A stretch of DNA of 42,173 nucleotides from Limisphaerales bacterium (GCA_003134375.1 PLAY01000128.1:1-42173), one strand, 5' to 3'. Counted from the stretch's first letter, positions 1 through 8,839 are shown. Program-made: numbers and translations. Notes: generated by a model not told the origin, from the sequence alone.

Positions 1-116
1 TATTTACGGATAAGCTCTAAGGCTTAAAATACGAATGAACAGGGGCGCAGCTTGCCGAACGAGGTTCATCTGCACGGTTGCATCCCTGAAGAAGCATCGC
101 GTAAATTGTCCAGCCT

Positions 117-1883
117 GTGACCAAAGCAAATAACCGCCAACGCCCGTTGCGGGTGGGCCTGATTTCGCTCGGCTGCGCCAAAAATCTGGTGGACGCCGAA
201 ATCATGCTCGGCGCGCTGCTCCAGGACGGCGTGGAAATCACCAACGACCCCGCGCAGGCCGACGCCGTCATCGTTAACACCTGCTCGTTCATTGATGCTG
301 CGCAGGAGGAGAGCGTGGACGCCATCCTCGAATCCGCCGAGGTCCGCGCCGCTAAAAATCGCGGCCAAAGCCTGATTGTTTCCGGCTGCCTGCCGCAGCG
401 CTTCCGCGAGGAACTCCCGAAACTGTTGCCCGAGGTGGACGCGTTCATGGGCATTGACCAGGTCGCGCAGGTCGCGGACATCGTCAAACAGGCGGTGGCA
501 AGGCGCGCGGAACGAATTGGGAAACATCCAACATCCAACATCCAACATCCAACATCGAAAGAAAAAATCGCCGGGCGGTTGGCTGAATTGAACAAGGACG
601 ATGCCGCCTCCAATCCTGAAAACCCCCAATCGCTTCGTGGAACCAAAAAGGTTGGCAAAACCAAAACTATCGCTGAATCGGCGAGGCTCTCCTCCATCCT
701 CAATTCTCCATCCTCGCCGATATTAGACGTGACCCCGCACCCCACTTTCATTCCCGATTTCGGCACGCCGCGTTTCCGCCTCACGCCCAAACATTTCGCC
801 TACGTCAAAATCGCCGAGGGCTGCAATCATCCGTGCAGTTTTTGCATCATTCCCCGAATGCGCGGTTCGCACCGCAGCCGTCAGCCGGCCGACATCGTGG
901 CCGAGGCGAAAGCGCTGATAGCCGAAGGCGTGAAGGAACTGAACCTGATTTCACAGGACTCGACCTATTACGGTCTCGATTTGCGACCGGGCCACAGCCG
1001 TGCGATTTCGTCGCCGGAAAAATTTTCCGCCGCTGCAAAATCGCTTTCCGCCGCTGCCACGACCATTTGCACGCTGCTGCGCGAGCTGAACGCGCTGAAA
1101 GGCGATTTCTGGATCCGCCTGCTGTACACCCATCCGGCACATTGGACGGATGAACTCATTTCGACCATTGCCGAATGCCCGAAGGTGGCGCGTTACGTGG
1201 ACATCCCCCTCCAGCACATCCACGAAAACATGCTGGAACGGATGCGGCGCGAGACCTCGCAGCAATACATCGTGGACCTGCTCCAGAAAATCCGTGCCGG
1301 CGTGCCGGGCATCACGTTGCGTACGACGTTCATCGTCGGCTTTCCCGGCGAAACCGAAGCCAGCTTCAACGCGCTGCTCGATTTCATCCGCGAAACCAGG
1401 TTCGAGCGGCTCGGTGTGTTTGCCTACTCAAAGGAAGACGGTACGCGCGCCGGTGCGATGACCGGACAGATTCCCGACAAGGTGAAGCAGCGGCGTCGCA
1501 AGCTGGCGATGGCCGAGCAGCACAAAATCGCACGGCAGGTTTCCGAATCCTTCATCGGCCGCGCGCTGAAAGTCCTCGTCGAAGGCCGTGCGAATGAAGA
1601 ACAACTCCGCCAGGCCAATGTCAGTTCATGGGAGCACGGCCTCTTGCGCGAAAAGCAAACTCTCAACTCTTCCGCCTTCGCCTCCGGCTACGGCGCGACC
1701 GCGCCGAAACGAAGTGAAGGCGGGCAACTCTCAACCCTCAACTATCTGATTGCCCGCGGCGAGGCCGATGCGCCGGACATTGACGGCCGGGTTTATGTGC
1801 GTGGCAAATTGCCGATTGGCGAATTCGCCCGGGTCAAAATCGTCGGCCACACGGACTACGATTTGATTGCTGAGCCGGTTTAG
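117..1883 (+). CDS. rimO: Ribosomal protein uS12 methylthiotransferase RimO, with three repeat-derived insertions
   Basis: Radical-SAM methylthiotransferase that modifies an aspartate of ribosomal protein S12. An N-terminal UPF0004 domain carries three cluster cysteines (C20 in SLGCAKNLVD, C56 in NTCSF, C91 in SGCLPQ). The radical SAM core has C236, C240 and C243 in EGCNHPCSFC, and a C-terminal TRAM domain ends near GHTDYDLIAEPV. At 588 residues it is about 140 longer than usual for RimO. The excess lies in three places: about 134-200 (between UPF0004 and SAM domains), about 289-315, and about 497-542 inside TRAM. The first and third are built from 7-bp repeats seen elsewhere in the window. 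The start is GTG at 117, the only start that leaves a normal N-terminus. It converges with the AAA+ gene, 18 bp apart. The family call is secure; whether the insertions are tolerated is inferred from the intact frame and motifs. Confidence 0.95.
   Translation: MTKANNRQRPLRVGLISLGCAKNLVDAEIMLGALLQDGVEITNDPAQADAVIVNTCSFIDAAQEESVDAILESAEVRAAKNRGQSLIVSGCLPQRFREELPKLLPEVDAFMGIDQVAQVADIVKQAVARRAERIGKHPTSNIQHPTSKEKIAGRLAELNKDDAASNPENPQSLRGTKKVGKTKTIAESARLSSILNSPSSPILDVTPHPTFIPDFGTPRFRLTPKHFAYVKIAEGCNHPCSFCIIPRMRGSHRSRQPADIVAEAKALIAEGVKELNLISQDSTYYGLDLRPGHSRAISSPEKFSAAAKSLSAAATTICTLLRELNALKGDFWIRLLYTHPAHWTDELISTIAECPKVARYVDIPLQHIHENMLERMRRETSQQYIVDLLQKIRAGVPGITLRTTFIVGFPGETEASFNALLDFIRETRFERLGVFAYSKEDGTRAGAMTGQIPDKVKQRRRKLAMAEQHKIARQVSESFIGRALKVLVEGRANEEQLRQANVSSWEHGLLREKQTLNSSAFASGYGATAPKRSEGGQLSTLNYLIARGEADAPDIDGRVYVRGKLPIGEFARVKIVGHTDYDLIAEPV
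523..557 (+). repeat. Heptamer array (aacatcc)n inside rimO
   Basis: Four perfect tandem copies of aacatcc and one variant (aacatcg). Because 3 x 7 = 21, it is read as a 7-residue peptide repeat, TSNIQHP. A degenerate array of the same unit lies at 40615-40649. Confidence 0.95.
687..714 (+). repeat. Heptamer array inside rimO insertion 1
   Basis: Four 7-bp units (ctctcct, ccatcct, caattct, ccatcct) sit in the same inserted segment as the aacatcc array, just before the radical SAM domain. Confidence 0.75.
1658..1746 (+). repeat. Repeat insertion in the rimO TRAM domain
   Basis: Heptamers aactctc/aactctt (1658-1671) and aactctc/aaccctc/aactatc (1726-1746) bracket a GC-rich inverted repeat (ccgccttc at its left end, gaaggcgg at its right). 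A related GC-rich piece occurs at 17105-17150 and around 39608-39650, outside genes. Confidence 0.75.
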
Positions 1884-1901
1884 TGAAATTCCTCTGGAAT
1901 T

Positions 1902-3827
1902 TCAACCCGGTCTTGGCGCAATCCGCGATGAAGCTGGTTTGATTTCAGGAGGCGCGGGCATTCCGGATTCAAACTCGGCGGGCAAATCCTCCGGCAACAG
2001 CGTGGTGAGCGCGTCGCGGTCGCATTGCCCGCTGGCGACCAGCCGCGTGCTTTGATTGCGCACGGCGGCTTCGAACAGGTTCCGCATTTCGCGCGCGTTG
2101 CCAAACTGTGCGTTGCGCCCGGCGTGCAGGCTGGCGCAGATGGCCAGCACCTTTTTCTCCGTTTCCGGCACGCACACCAGTCCGCTTTGCGCAGCCATGC
2201 GATGAAAAATTTCCAGCAGTTCCTCCGGCCGGTAATCGGGAAAATTGAGATAATTCGTGAAGCGCGATTCAAGGCCGGGGTTCGAGGCGATGAATTGTTT
2301 CATCGGATCGTTGTAGCCGGCGACGATGACAATGAGCCGGTCGCGGTCGTCTTCCATGCGCTTCAGCAGCGTCTCGATGGCTTCGCTGCCGAAGTCTTCC
2401 GCGCCCCGACCGGCGAGCGAATACGCCTCGTCAATGAACAGGATGCCGTCGAGCGCCGAATCAATCACGGCATGGGTGCGCACCGCCGTCTGCCCGACGT
2501 ATTCGGCCACGAGCCGGCCACGGTCGCACTCGACGACGTGACCGCGCCGGAGCAGGCCGAGCGATTTGTAAATGCGCCCCATGAGCCGCGCGACCGTGGT
2601 TTTGCCGGTGCCGGGATTGCCGAAAAAAACGCTGTGCAAACTCGTCTGCACGACGGGTAATCCCTGCTGGCGGCGCATCACCTGCATCCGCGCGAAATCT
2701 GCGGCGCGGTGAACTTCCGCCTTCACCGGCTCAAGGCCGACGAGCACGTCGAGTTCCTTCAAAATGGCGTTGAGGTCTTCCTCGCTGACGCCGGGGTCGG
2801 CGGCGCGCGCGGTGAAATCCACGGCGTATTGCCGCGAAACCTCCGTGAACTGCGTGGAGATGATGGTGGAACGGCGGCGGCTGGCGTCGGACATTTCGCG
2901 GTCCATGTTGGCGAGCGTCGTTACGAGTGTTTGCAAATTCTGCCGGACAAATTCAATCGTCACCGGCTGCAAACCCAAATCCAGCGTGTGCCGCGTGAAC
3001 AGGCTGAAGATTTCGTCCAGCCCGTGCTTGTCCGCCGGCTGCAGCATGGTTTCCACGCGCTCCATCGCTTTGCGCCCGCCTTTCTCGAACCATTTAGCGA
3101 ACGCAGCTTCATCACCGTTGGCGGCGGCGTAACCGGATTCCAGCAGCGCCAGCGCGTCGTCCGCCTTCGCGGCCAGGCCCGCGATGCAAAGCGAAAGCGC
3201 GCCATAAGCCTGCAACTCCGATCCGTCGGTGGCCAGCCTTTGCCATAGCGCCAGTGTCAGCAGGCGGACCAAACCGTGCAGATCGTCAATCAAATCAAAT
3301 TCCTCGTCGCCGATGCGTTTGACGGTCTGCAAGGGCGGCGTGAGAATTTGCGCACATTCAATCAGCAGGCGCAATTGCAGCAGGCTGTGCAGGATGGCTT
3401 TCTCCTTGTCGGCTTCGTAACTAAAAACCTGCGCGCGCCAGTCGCTGTTGCGCTGCAATTGATAAAGCCGCCGCGCGTGCGCCTCGATGCTATTGCGCAA
3501 ACGCGCGGCGTCGTCCGGCGTGAACAGCGATTGCGACTGGTAATAATTCAGGAGGTAATCGCTCGTCATGCCGTCCAGTTCGGCCAATTCCTCGCGCTTG
3601 AACGACACCGTGCGTCCGGTTTTCGGATTGCGAAAAAGCGTGGTGAGAATTGAGCCGGGCAGGAATGATTCATGCAGCGGCACGACCGGTCGCAGCGCTT
3701 CCTTGACGCGTGGCAGATTGGCCGGCGCGCGCGTGACTTCCTCCAGCACCCGGGCGTAGCGAAGAAATTCCTCCAATTGCTGGCGCAGTTTGACTTCTTC
3801 CGATTCAGGCTGCTGGTTCGTTTCCAT
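1902..3827 (-). CDS. AAA+ ATPase of the CbbX/SpoVK type with long helical N-terminal region
   Basis: The C-terminal half is a CbbX/SpoVK-like AAA+ module: Walker A GNPGTGKTT at about 403-411, Walker B ILFIDEAYSL at about 462-471, a sensor region around IVAGYNDPM, and an arginine near LESRF. The first 350 residues are charged, mostly helical and not recognised. Relatives remodel protein complexes (CbbX activates Rubisco; SpoVK acts in sporulation), but neither job is suggested by the neighbours. It reads against rimO and diverges from the exonuclease gene at 3958. The start at 3827 is followed by a Q/E-rich N-terminus. Domain call firm, role unknown. Confidence 0.85.
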   Translation of the reverse strand: METNQQPESEEVKLRQQLEEFLRYARVLEEVTRAPANLPRVKEALRPVVPLHESFLPGSILTTLFRNPKTGRTVSFKREELAELDGMTSDYLLNYYQSQSLFTPDDAARLRNSIEAHARRLYQLQRNSDWRAQVFSYEADKEKAILHSLLQLRLLIECAQILTPPLQTVKRIGDEEFDLIDDLHGLVRLLTLALWQRLATDGSELQAYGALSLCIAGLAAKADDALALLESGYAAANGDEAAFAKWFEKGGRKAMERVETMLQPADKHGLDEIFSLFTRHTLDLGLQPVTIEFVRQNLQTLVTTLANMDREMSDASRRRSTIISTQFTEVSRQYAVDFTARAADPGVSEEDLNAILKELDVLVGLEPVKAEVHRAADFARMQVMRRQQGLPVVQTSLHSVFFGNPGTGKTTVARLMGRIYKSLGLLRRGHVVECDRGRLVAEYVGQTAVRTHAVIDSALDGILFIDEAYSLAGRGAEDFGSEAIETLLKRMEDDRDRLIVIVAGYNDPMKQFIASNPGLESRFTNYLNFPDYRPEELLEIFHRMAAQSGLVCVPETEKKVLAICASLHAGRNAQFGNAREMRNLFEAAVRNQSTRLVASGQCDRDALTTLLPEDLPAEFESGMPAPPEIKPASSRIAPRPG

Positions 3828-3957
3828 GTCGCATGGTTTTCAGGTTGAGAATGGCGCAAGTTGCCATCGGCGCGATTCGGAAAGCAAGACCCAAGTTCCA
3901 CACCGCCGGTTGAAAATAATACTTGGCGCGGGCGGCGACTTGGCGGTTAATTCCCGC

Positions 3958-4677
3958 GTGGCTACCATTGTTTTTGACATCGAGACTTCCGCGCTGCCGC
4001 TGGAAAATTATGACGAGGCGCAGCGGGAATATCTGTTTCGCGAGGCCGAAAAAATCGCCGACGAACCGGCCCGCGAAACCAAGCGCGCCGAAATCCGCCA
4101 GCAGTTCAATCTTTGGCCGTTCACCGCCCAGGTCGTCTGCGTGGCCATGCTCAACGCCGACACGCAGCGCGGTCAGGTGCTGTTTCTCGCCGAAGATTTT
4201 GAGGAGGCCGGCGCCGAGGCGGGGCCGGTCGAATTCATGCCCTGCGCAGATGAATTTGAATTGCTCACGGCGTTTTGGGATGTGGCCAAGCATTACGATT
4301 CGGTTGTGACCTTCAACGGGCGCGGATTCGACGTGCCGTTCATTTATCTCCGCTCGGCGTTGCTCAACGTGCCCATCTCGAAAAAGAACTGGCTGGGCTA
4401 TCGTTACGCCGTCGAACCGCATTGCGACCTGGCGGAACAATTCACATTTTACGGCGTGAGCGGGCGCGAAGGCGCGGCGCGGCGGTTCAACCTGGATTTT
4501 TACTGCAAGGCGTTCGGCATCGAATCGCCCAAAAGCCACGGCGTCACCGGCATGGACGTGAACACGCTGATGGCCGGGGGAAAATTCCGCGAGATTGCCG
4601 AATACTGCCTGCGCGACGTCCGCGCCACGGTGGAACTTTACCGCATCTGGAAGGAAAGGCTGGCGGGGATAAAATGA
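3958..4677 (+). CDS. RNase H-fold 3'-5' exonuclease (PolB-exonuclease-like)
   Basis: DEDD-type exonuclease domain. Motif I is [12 protein letters not shown] just after the start, motif [18 protein letters not shown] in the middle, and motif [23 protein letters not shown] near the end with its acidic residues in place. About 239 residues, essentially only the nuclease domain; no polymerase or helicase part is attached. I use GTG at 3958 because the conserved strand starts three residues later. The frame stays open upstream to 3790, but that extension overlaps the divergent AAA+ gene and looks non-coding. Substrate is not evident from context; DNA proofreading or repair is the family's usual role. 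Confidence 0.85.
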   Translation: MATIVFDIETSALPLENYDEAQREYLFREAEKIADEPARETKRAEIRQQFNLWPFTAQVVCVAMLNADTQRGQVLFLAEDFEEAGAEAGPVEFMPCADEFELLTAFWDVAKHYDSVVTFNGRGFDVPFIYLRSALLNVPISKKNWLGYRYAVEPHCDLAEQFTFYGVSGREGAARRFNLDFYCKAFGIESPKSHGVTGMDVNTLMAGGKFREIAEYCLRDVRATVELYRIWKERLAGIK

Positions 4678-4696
4678 AATCTCTCGACTGAAAATA

Positions 4697-5476
4697 ATGG
4701 CTGGAAACGAATCTCCATTACCGGTGTTTTTATCAGGAATGAACCCACGGCGCGCATTCACCCTGATTGAATTGCTGGTGGTCATTGCGATCATCGCCAT
4801 TTTGGCCGCTTTGTTGTTGCCGGTTTTATCTGGCGCGAAAGCCCGGGCCAAGCGAACGGCGTGCTTGAATAATCTGAAACAAATCAATCTGGGCGTCCAT
4901 ATGTATGCCGGGGACAATGACGATACGTTGCCCAACACGGGCAATGCCACATATATTCTCTACAAAGAGGTCGTGAAAGGCCACGTCGGCTTGTATGGGC
5001 CGTCGTCGCCGTTGGACAAGATATTCGCCTGCCCGGCAGACACATTTCACTATAATGATTCTTCCCTTGCCTGTCTGCCGCATGGCCGTCACGAGCAGGG
5101 TGCTTATGATTTTTCAAGTTATGCGTTTAACGGCTGCAACCTGCTCACCACCAACTATCCCAATTTCGCTTACAACGGAGTCTTGCCCGGCGTCGGCGGC
5201 CAAAAACTCAGTGCGGTTAAAAATCCCGTCAAAACAGTTTTGGTTGAGGAAGCGTCGGCCCTCGAACCCTATTCATGGCATCAGCCGAAACCGCCGGTGT
5301 CTGGTGGCTGGCCGATGTTTAATGATGCCAGAAATATGGTTAGTTTTGTGGACGGCCACGTCAGCTACATCAAAATTTATTGGAACAGCACGATTGGTTA
5401 TCCCAATGGGGGCATCTCGGTAGCGGCTTATTACGATCCGCCCGCAGGATACGATTATCAATGGAGCGGAAATTAA
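4697..5476 (+). CDS. Type II-secretion pseudopilin-like protein, H-X9-DG type
   Basis: A short basic leader precedes the prepilin cleavage/methylation motif and one hydrophobic helix ([20 protein letters not shown]). Then come the usual [19 protein letters not shown] stretch and a globular domain ending near [12 protein letters not shown]. This is the architecture of the large Verrucomicrobia/Planctomycetes family of secreted pseudopilins with an H-X9-DG C-terminal motif; the histidine position is an asparagine here. Two starts are possible, 4697 or 4739 (MNPRRAFTL); the second gives the more usual short leader. It follows the exonuclease gene by 19 bp. A paralogue lies at 40867. Confidence 0.85.
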   Translation: MAGNESPLPVFLSGMNPRRAFTLIELLVVIAIIAILAALLLPVLSGAKARAKRTACLNNLKQINLGVHMYAGDNDDTLPNTGNATYILYKEVVKGHVGLYGPSSPLDKIFACPADTFHYNDSSLACLPHGRHEQGAYDFSSYAFNGCNLLTTNYPNFAYNGVLPGVGGQKLSAVKNPVKTVLVEEASALEPYSWHQPKPPVSGGWPMFNDARNMVSFVDGHVSYIKIYWNSTIGYPNGGISVAAYYDPPAGYDYQWSGN

Positions 5477-5507
5477 GCGGCAATTTATACCTTAAATCTT
5501 TCTCGTC

Positions 5508-6212
5508 ATGCACTTGCTCGTTTGCTTCGCCCTGAAAGAAGAAGCCGCGCCGTTTCGGAAAATGGCGGCGGGCAAATCTGGAATATCCATTCTCATCACC
5601 GGCATCGGACGCCGGAACGCCGAAAAATCCCTGCGCGAGTTTCTTGCCACCAATTCACCGGAACTGGTGCTGACCTGCGGTTTCGCCGGCGCGCTGAATC
5701 CGGATTTGAAACCCGGCGAAGTCGTTTTTGAACTAACCGATCGGAGGGGCGAGTTCCACGAGCCCCAAACTGAAAAGGAGTCAGGGGCTCGCAACGCTCT
5801 CCCCTCCGAAAGCTCCTCGCCCCTCCGGGAGAAATTGTTGGCTGCTGGCGCAAAACCGGCCAAGTTTTTCTGCGCCGATCACATCGCCACGACGGCTGTC
5901 GAAAAGAAAAAATTGCGCGCGGAAACCGGCGTGGACGCGGTGGAAATGGAATCGGGGGCGATTCATGCCATTTGCCGCGAGCGGGGGATTCCCTGTGCCA
6001 CCATCCGGGTGATTTCCGACACGGCAAACGAGGATTTGCCGCTGGATTTCAATGCACTGTCGAAGCCGGATTTAAGTCTGGATTACGGCAAACTGGCATG
6101 GGCAATTGCCAGGTCACCTGGAAAAATCAGCGCGTTGTTGAAGTTGCAGAAGCAAACCCGTTTCGCGGCGGAACGGCTGGCATCCGTTTTGGAGAAGATT
6201 GTTTCTGCTTAA
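5508..6212 (+). CDS. Nucleosidase/phosphorylase of the MTAN superfamily (HpnG-like), with an in-frame repeat insertion
   Basis: PNP/UDP-phosphorylase fold. The N-terminus CFALKEEAAPFRK carries the substrate-region glutamates; LVLTCGFAGALNPDLKPGEVV is the conserved glycine-rich part; VEMESGAIHAICRERGIP and RVISDTANED supply the catalytic and ribose-binding acidic residues. It could be an MTA/SAH nucleosidase or the hopanoid-pathway adenosylhopane phosphorylase HpnG. Proximity to hpnD/hpnK favours HpnG, but it is on the opposite strand and not in their operon. Residues 78-105 (TDRRGEFHEPQ to PLRE) are encoded by a palindromic repeat, leaving both conserved flanks intact. Confidence 0.8.
   Translation: MHLLVCFALKEEAAPFRKMAAGKSGISILITGIGRRNAEKSLREFLATNSPELVLTCGFAGALNPDLKPGEVVFELTDRRGEFHEPQTEKESGARNALPSESSSPLREKLLAAGAKPAKFFCADHIATTAVEKKKLRAETGVDAVEMESGAIHAICRERGIPCATIRVISDTANEDLPLDFNALSKPDLSLDYGKLAWAIARSPGKISALLKLQKQTRFAAERLASVLEKIVSA
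5742..5821 (+). repeat. Palindromic repeat inserted in frame in the nucleosidase gene
   Basis: Nested inverted repeats: cggagggg (5742-5749) with cccctccg (5801-5808), and cgagcccc (5759-5766) with ggggctcg (5784-5791). A diverged copy lies at 13910-13966, just upstream of yicC, and a half copy at 40781-40810. Confidence 0.85.
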
Positions 6213-6335
6213 ACGCAGAGACGCAGAGGACGCGGAGTGGCGCAAAGAACAGCGGTCAAAATGTCTTGCTGCCAAGCTGCTGCCTTCCCCAATCTCCGCG
6301 AACCTCTGCGTTCTCTGCGCCTCTGCGTTAAAAAT
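6209..6335. repeat. Intergenic inverted repeat of the acgcagag family
   Basis: A left arm of acgcagag-type units (6209-6236) and an inverted right arm (6302-6332) surround about 65 bp with no gene. They lie between convergent genes and could form a long hairpin in either transcript. Related units occur at 34680-34710. Confidence 0.75.
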
Positions 6336-6345
6336 TCCCCCAAGC

Positions 6346-6777
6346 TCATTTTACTCCTGTTTCCGACTGGCTAGTTGCCGGCACCGGCGGTTTTGATTTC
6401 GCCTTTTCACTGTAGCTGACGAGTGAAGCGCCGATGACGATCAACAAAATGCCCGCCCAACGCACCGCCGACACTTCCTCCTTCAAAATAAACTTTGCCG
6501 CGAACGCGGTGACGAGGAAGCCGAGCGCGGTCAGCGGCCAGATCAAACTTACGTCGCGTTGGGAAAGTAGATAAAGCAGCACGCCAAAAAACACCGCTTC
6601 CAGCGCCACGCCCAGCAGCACGCTTGGATTGGCCGCGCCTTTGGCGATGATGCGTCCGATTTCGCGCGCGCTGATGCTTTGCACTTCCCCAATTTGCTTC
6701 AGCCCTTTGCTCAAAAACACCACGCCGACGGATTCCACACACAGCGCAAAAATCAAAATAATTAGAATCTTTGTCAT
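6346..6777 (-). CDS. Small DMT/SMR-like membrane protein
   Basis: A 143-residue protein with four predicted transmembrane helices: a first helix at 5-25, one around 55-72 (VLLGVALEAVFFGVLLYLL), one around 80-95 (WPLTALGFLVTAFAAKFIL), and one around 107-122. A proline/serine tail follows. Size and pattern fit the EmrE/ArnE-ArnF half-size members of the drug/metabolite transporter superfamily. It starts 1 bp after the hpnK stop, so it is probably the last gene of the hpnD-hpnK operon and may move a lipid-linked or amphipathic product. Substrate unknown. Confidence 0.7.
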   Translation of the reverse strand: MTKILIILIFALCVESVGVVFLSKGLKQIGEVQSISAREIGRIIAKGAANPSVLLGVALEAVFFGVLLYLLSQRDVSLIWPLTALGFLVTAFAAKFILKEEVSAVRWAGILLIVIGASLVSYSEKAKSKPPVPATSQSETGVK

Positions 6778-6778
6778 G

Positions 6779-7609
6779 CTACAAATCCTGGTAGCGAATC
6801 AGTTCAATGCCGAGCTGGTTTATCTGTTCCTTCACGCGCGGACTCACGAGCGCGTCGAACTCGTGCTTAAATTCGTCGAGCGATGGGTGCGAGTAAAGCT
6901 CCGAATCGCCCGGCGGCAGTTCCGGCAGCAGTTTCAAAATGTATTCCTCGTCCACGCGCGCGTTTTGCAGCAGGCCGAAGGTGATTTGGGTGTGCTTGAT
7001 GCCGTGCTGGCGCAGCGGTTTGCAGGCGCGTTGCGACAACCATTTGTATATCAGCGCGTGTGAGGCGCGGTAGAACCAGCGTCCGTGGGCCATGCGCCGG
7101 CTGCGCGCAAAACAATCGCGGGTGAACCGCATCCGGCGGATGCCGAGTTTCTCCGCATCTTCCATCAAAATCCCGAAAACAACCGGATGCAGATGCAGGT
7201 GCAAATGGCCATTAACGTGGTCGAGCGGCAGGCCGGTGGCGTGGAACCTGGCAAATTGCGCGTGGATTTCCGCTCGCAGTGGTTCGCGCAGGCTGCGATT
7301 GAAAAAATAACGAAAACCGGCGCCGACGGGATTTTCAGAAAATTCGCCCCGCGGGTTGACGAGGCCGGGGATTTTTTCCGGCGGCAGCGCGGAGTGCCCG
7401 CACAGCAATGTCAAATGCAAGCCGACGCCGAGCTTTGGATTTTCGTTTGCCAGTTTAACCGCTTCGTCGCCCGCGGGCTCGTTCACCATCAGGCTGGTGC
7501 TGGTCAAAATGCCTTCGCGATGCGCGCGGATGACGGCTTCATTGATGGAATGCGAACGGCCAAAATCGTCCGCGTTGACAATCAGACGGCGCGCGCGTGG
7601 GTCAGGCAT
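6779..7609 (-). CDS. hpnK: HpnK-like YdjC/ChbG-family deacetylase
   Basis: YdjC-family carbohydrate deacetylase, here in the hopanoid-associated form. RRLIVNADDFGRSHSINEA carries the metal-binding DD pair, and DHVNGHLHLHLHP supplies the metal-binding histidines. The frame continues upstream to an ATG at 7675, which would overlap hpnD by 14 bp, but those 22 residues come from dispersed-repeat sequence. I therefore choose ATG 7609, right before the conserved strand. It lies directly downstream of hpnD and 1 bp before the SMR-like gene. The exact substrate of HpnK is not established; hopanoid association rests on gene context. Confidence 0.8.
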   Translation of the reverse strand: MPDPRARRLIVNADDFGRSHSINEAVIRAHREGILTSTSLMVNEPAGDEAVKLANENPKLGVGLHLTLLCGHSALPPEKIPGLVNPRGEFSENPVGAGFRYFFNRSLREPLRAEIHAQFARFHATGLPLDHVNGHLHLHLHPVVFGILMEDAEKLGIRRMRFTRDCFARSRRMAHGRWFYRASHALIYKWLSQRACKPLRQHGIKHTQITFGLLQNARVDEEYILKLLPELPPGDSELYSHPSLDEFKHEFDALVSPRVKEQINQLGIELIRYQDL

Positions 7610-7619
7610 CCTGCCTGAC
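7601..7619. repeat. Short palindromic repeat over the hpnK start
   Basis: An 8-bp perfect stem (gtcaggca/tgcctgac) with a 3-base loop; the preferred hpnK ATG at 7609 is within it. It sits beside an ggctggaagccggtcc palindrome-like piece at about 7636-7652. It could hide the ribosome site in mRNA, or simply be a mobile repeat. Confidence 0.7.
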
Positions 7620-7661
7620 GCTGGTTGAAAATGAGACGGGCTGGAAGCCGGTCCCACGTTT

Positions 7662-8531
7662 TCAGGGCGTGCCATAATCCGATTTGGTGGTTCCCATGGC
7701 CGAACGGCACCACGAACGCAGAATCAAAGTCAGTTTTTGGCCCGCATGAAGCCGGACGGGGCGGGGGCCAAAGACATTGAACCGCTGCCGTTCCAATTTT
7801 TGCAGCAACCGCCAGTAAACCGAGCCCATCAACTCGGCGGCGACCATGGAGCGCCGGTCTTCGGCGGGCAGTGTTTCCCGGGCGAGGCGATAAAAGTTTT
7901 TGGCGCGTTCGGCGACGCCGGCGGCGAGCTGCGCGAAGCGTTCGGAGTATTCGTGCCGCAAAATTTCGTCGGGCGACACGTTGAATTTTTTCAACTCGGA
8001 CAGCGGCAGATAAATCCGGCCGCGTCCGGCGTCGGTGCCCACGTCGCGCAAAATGTTGGTGAGCTGCAGCGCCTTGCCGAGATATACGGCGTAGTCGCGG
8101 CACGCGGGATTCTGGCAGCCGAAGATCTCAATGCTCAACAGGCCGACGACCGACGCGACGCGATGACAATAAAGTTCAAGTTGCTCAAAATTTTCATAGC
8201 GCTGGATGTCCAAATCCATCTCGCAGCCTTTGATCAATTCATCGAAGAGCGTGAATGGCAGATGATATTTGTGGATGATGGGTTGGAATTCCTGGTTGAT
8301 GACGAATTCCGGCGTCTGGTTTTCGCAAGCCCGCCGGATGTCGGTCCGCCAGTCAGCGAGTTGCTGGCGGCGTTTTTCAACCGGAACAGATTCTGCGTCA
8401 GCCGCGTCATCCACTTCGCGGCAAAAGGCGTAGAGCGCGGACATGGCATCGCGTTTGGCTCGCGGCAACACCACAAAGGCAAGCGCCAGATTTGAGGCGC
8501 TTTTGCGGGTGATCGCGCGGCTGTGATGCAT
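7662..8531 (-). CDS. hpnD: Squalene/phytoene synthase family, presqualene diphosphate synthase HpnD
   Basis: Head-to-head prenyl synthase that joins farnesyl diphosphates in the bacterial squalene route to hopanoids. The first aspartate-rich motif is in YAFCREVDDAADAE (about residues 31-44). The second is in LTNILRDVGTDAGRGRIYLP, whose DxGxDxxRGR-like pattern is typical of HpnD. At 289 residues it is the usual length. Its ATG directly follows the stop of the small membrane protein gene. The partner HpnC/HpnE and the cyclase are not in this window, so the complete pathway is only inferred. Confidence 0.88.
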   Translation of the reverse strand: MHHSRAITRKSASNLALAFVVLPRAKRDAMSALYAFCREVDDAADAESVPVEKRRQQLADWRTDIRRACENQTPEFVINQEFQPIIHKYHLPFTLFDELIKGCEMDLDIQRYENFEQLELYCHRVASVVGLLSIEIFGCQNPACRDYAVYLGKALQLTNILRDVGTDAGRGRIYLPLSELKKFNVSPDEILRHEYSERFAQLAAGVAERAKNFYRLARETLPAEDRRSMVAAELMGSVYWRLLQKLERQRFNVFGPRPVRLHAGQKLTLILRSWCRSAMGTTKSDYGTP

Positions 8532-8795
8532 TTACGATTGAGGTGCTGGTGGCGGCCGGCTGAAAGATTTTTCTTCCTGGCGAACCGGCGGCAGCCCGCC
8601 GTTTTGGGCGAGGGTGGGATTGGGCGAACGATGTTCATGGCGATGGTGGTGTTTGCGCCGTCGCCGTCCCGGCTTGCGAAAGAAAAAGGTCCAGATCAGC
8701 ACACCGATCCCCACCAGGGCAAAGGCACCGGTCATGAAAAAAAAACTCACCCATTCAGGTGTCATCCGGCCTATGGCTGGTAATGTGTTATCCAT
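8532..8795 (-). CDS. Small single-pass membrane protein
   Basis: 87 residues: a short N-terminus, one transmembrane helix (about 14-39, VSFFFMTGAFALVGIGVLIW), then an Arg/His-rich cytosolic stretch (RRRRKHHHRHEHR) and a proline-rich end. Its stop codon touches the hpnD start, so the two are probably translated together. No family recognised. The histidine-rich segment might bind metal, but this is speculation. Confidence 0.65.
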   Translation of the reverse strand: MDNTLPAIGRMTPEWVSFFFMTGAFALVGIGVLIWTFFFRKPGRRRRKHHHRHEHRSPNPTLAQNGGLPPVRQEEKSFSRPPPAPQS

Positions 8796-8839
8796 GGCAT
8801 CAAAATAAAATCAGTTCTCAAAAATTTGCCAGTTGAAAG

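Noticed and set aside
523-557. CRISPR array
   Set aside because: The repeats are 7 bp with no spacers, and no cas genes are present.
17-790. Long minus-strand open frame over rimO with CWMLDVG repeats
   Set aside because: Antisense of rimO; the repeated peptide is just the complement of the aacatcc array.
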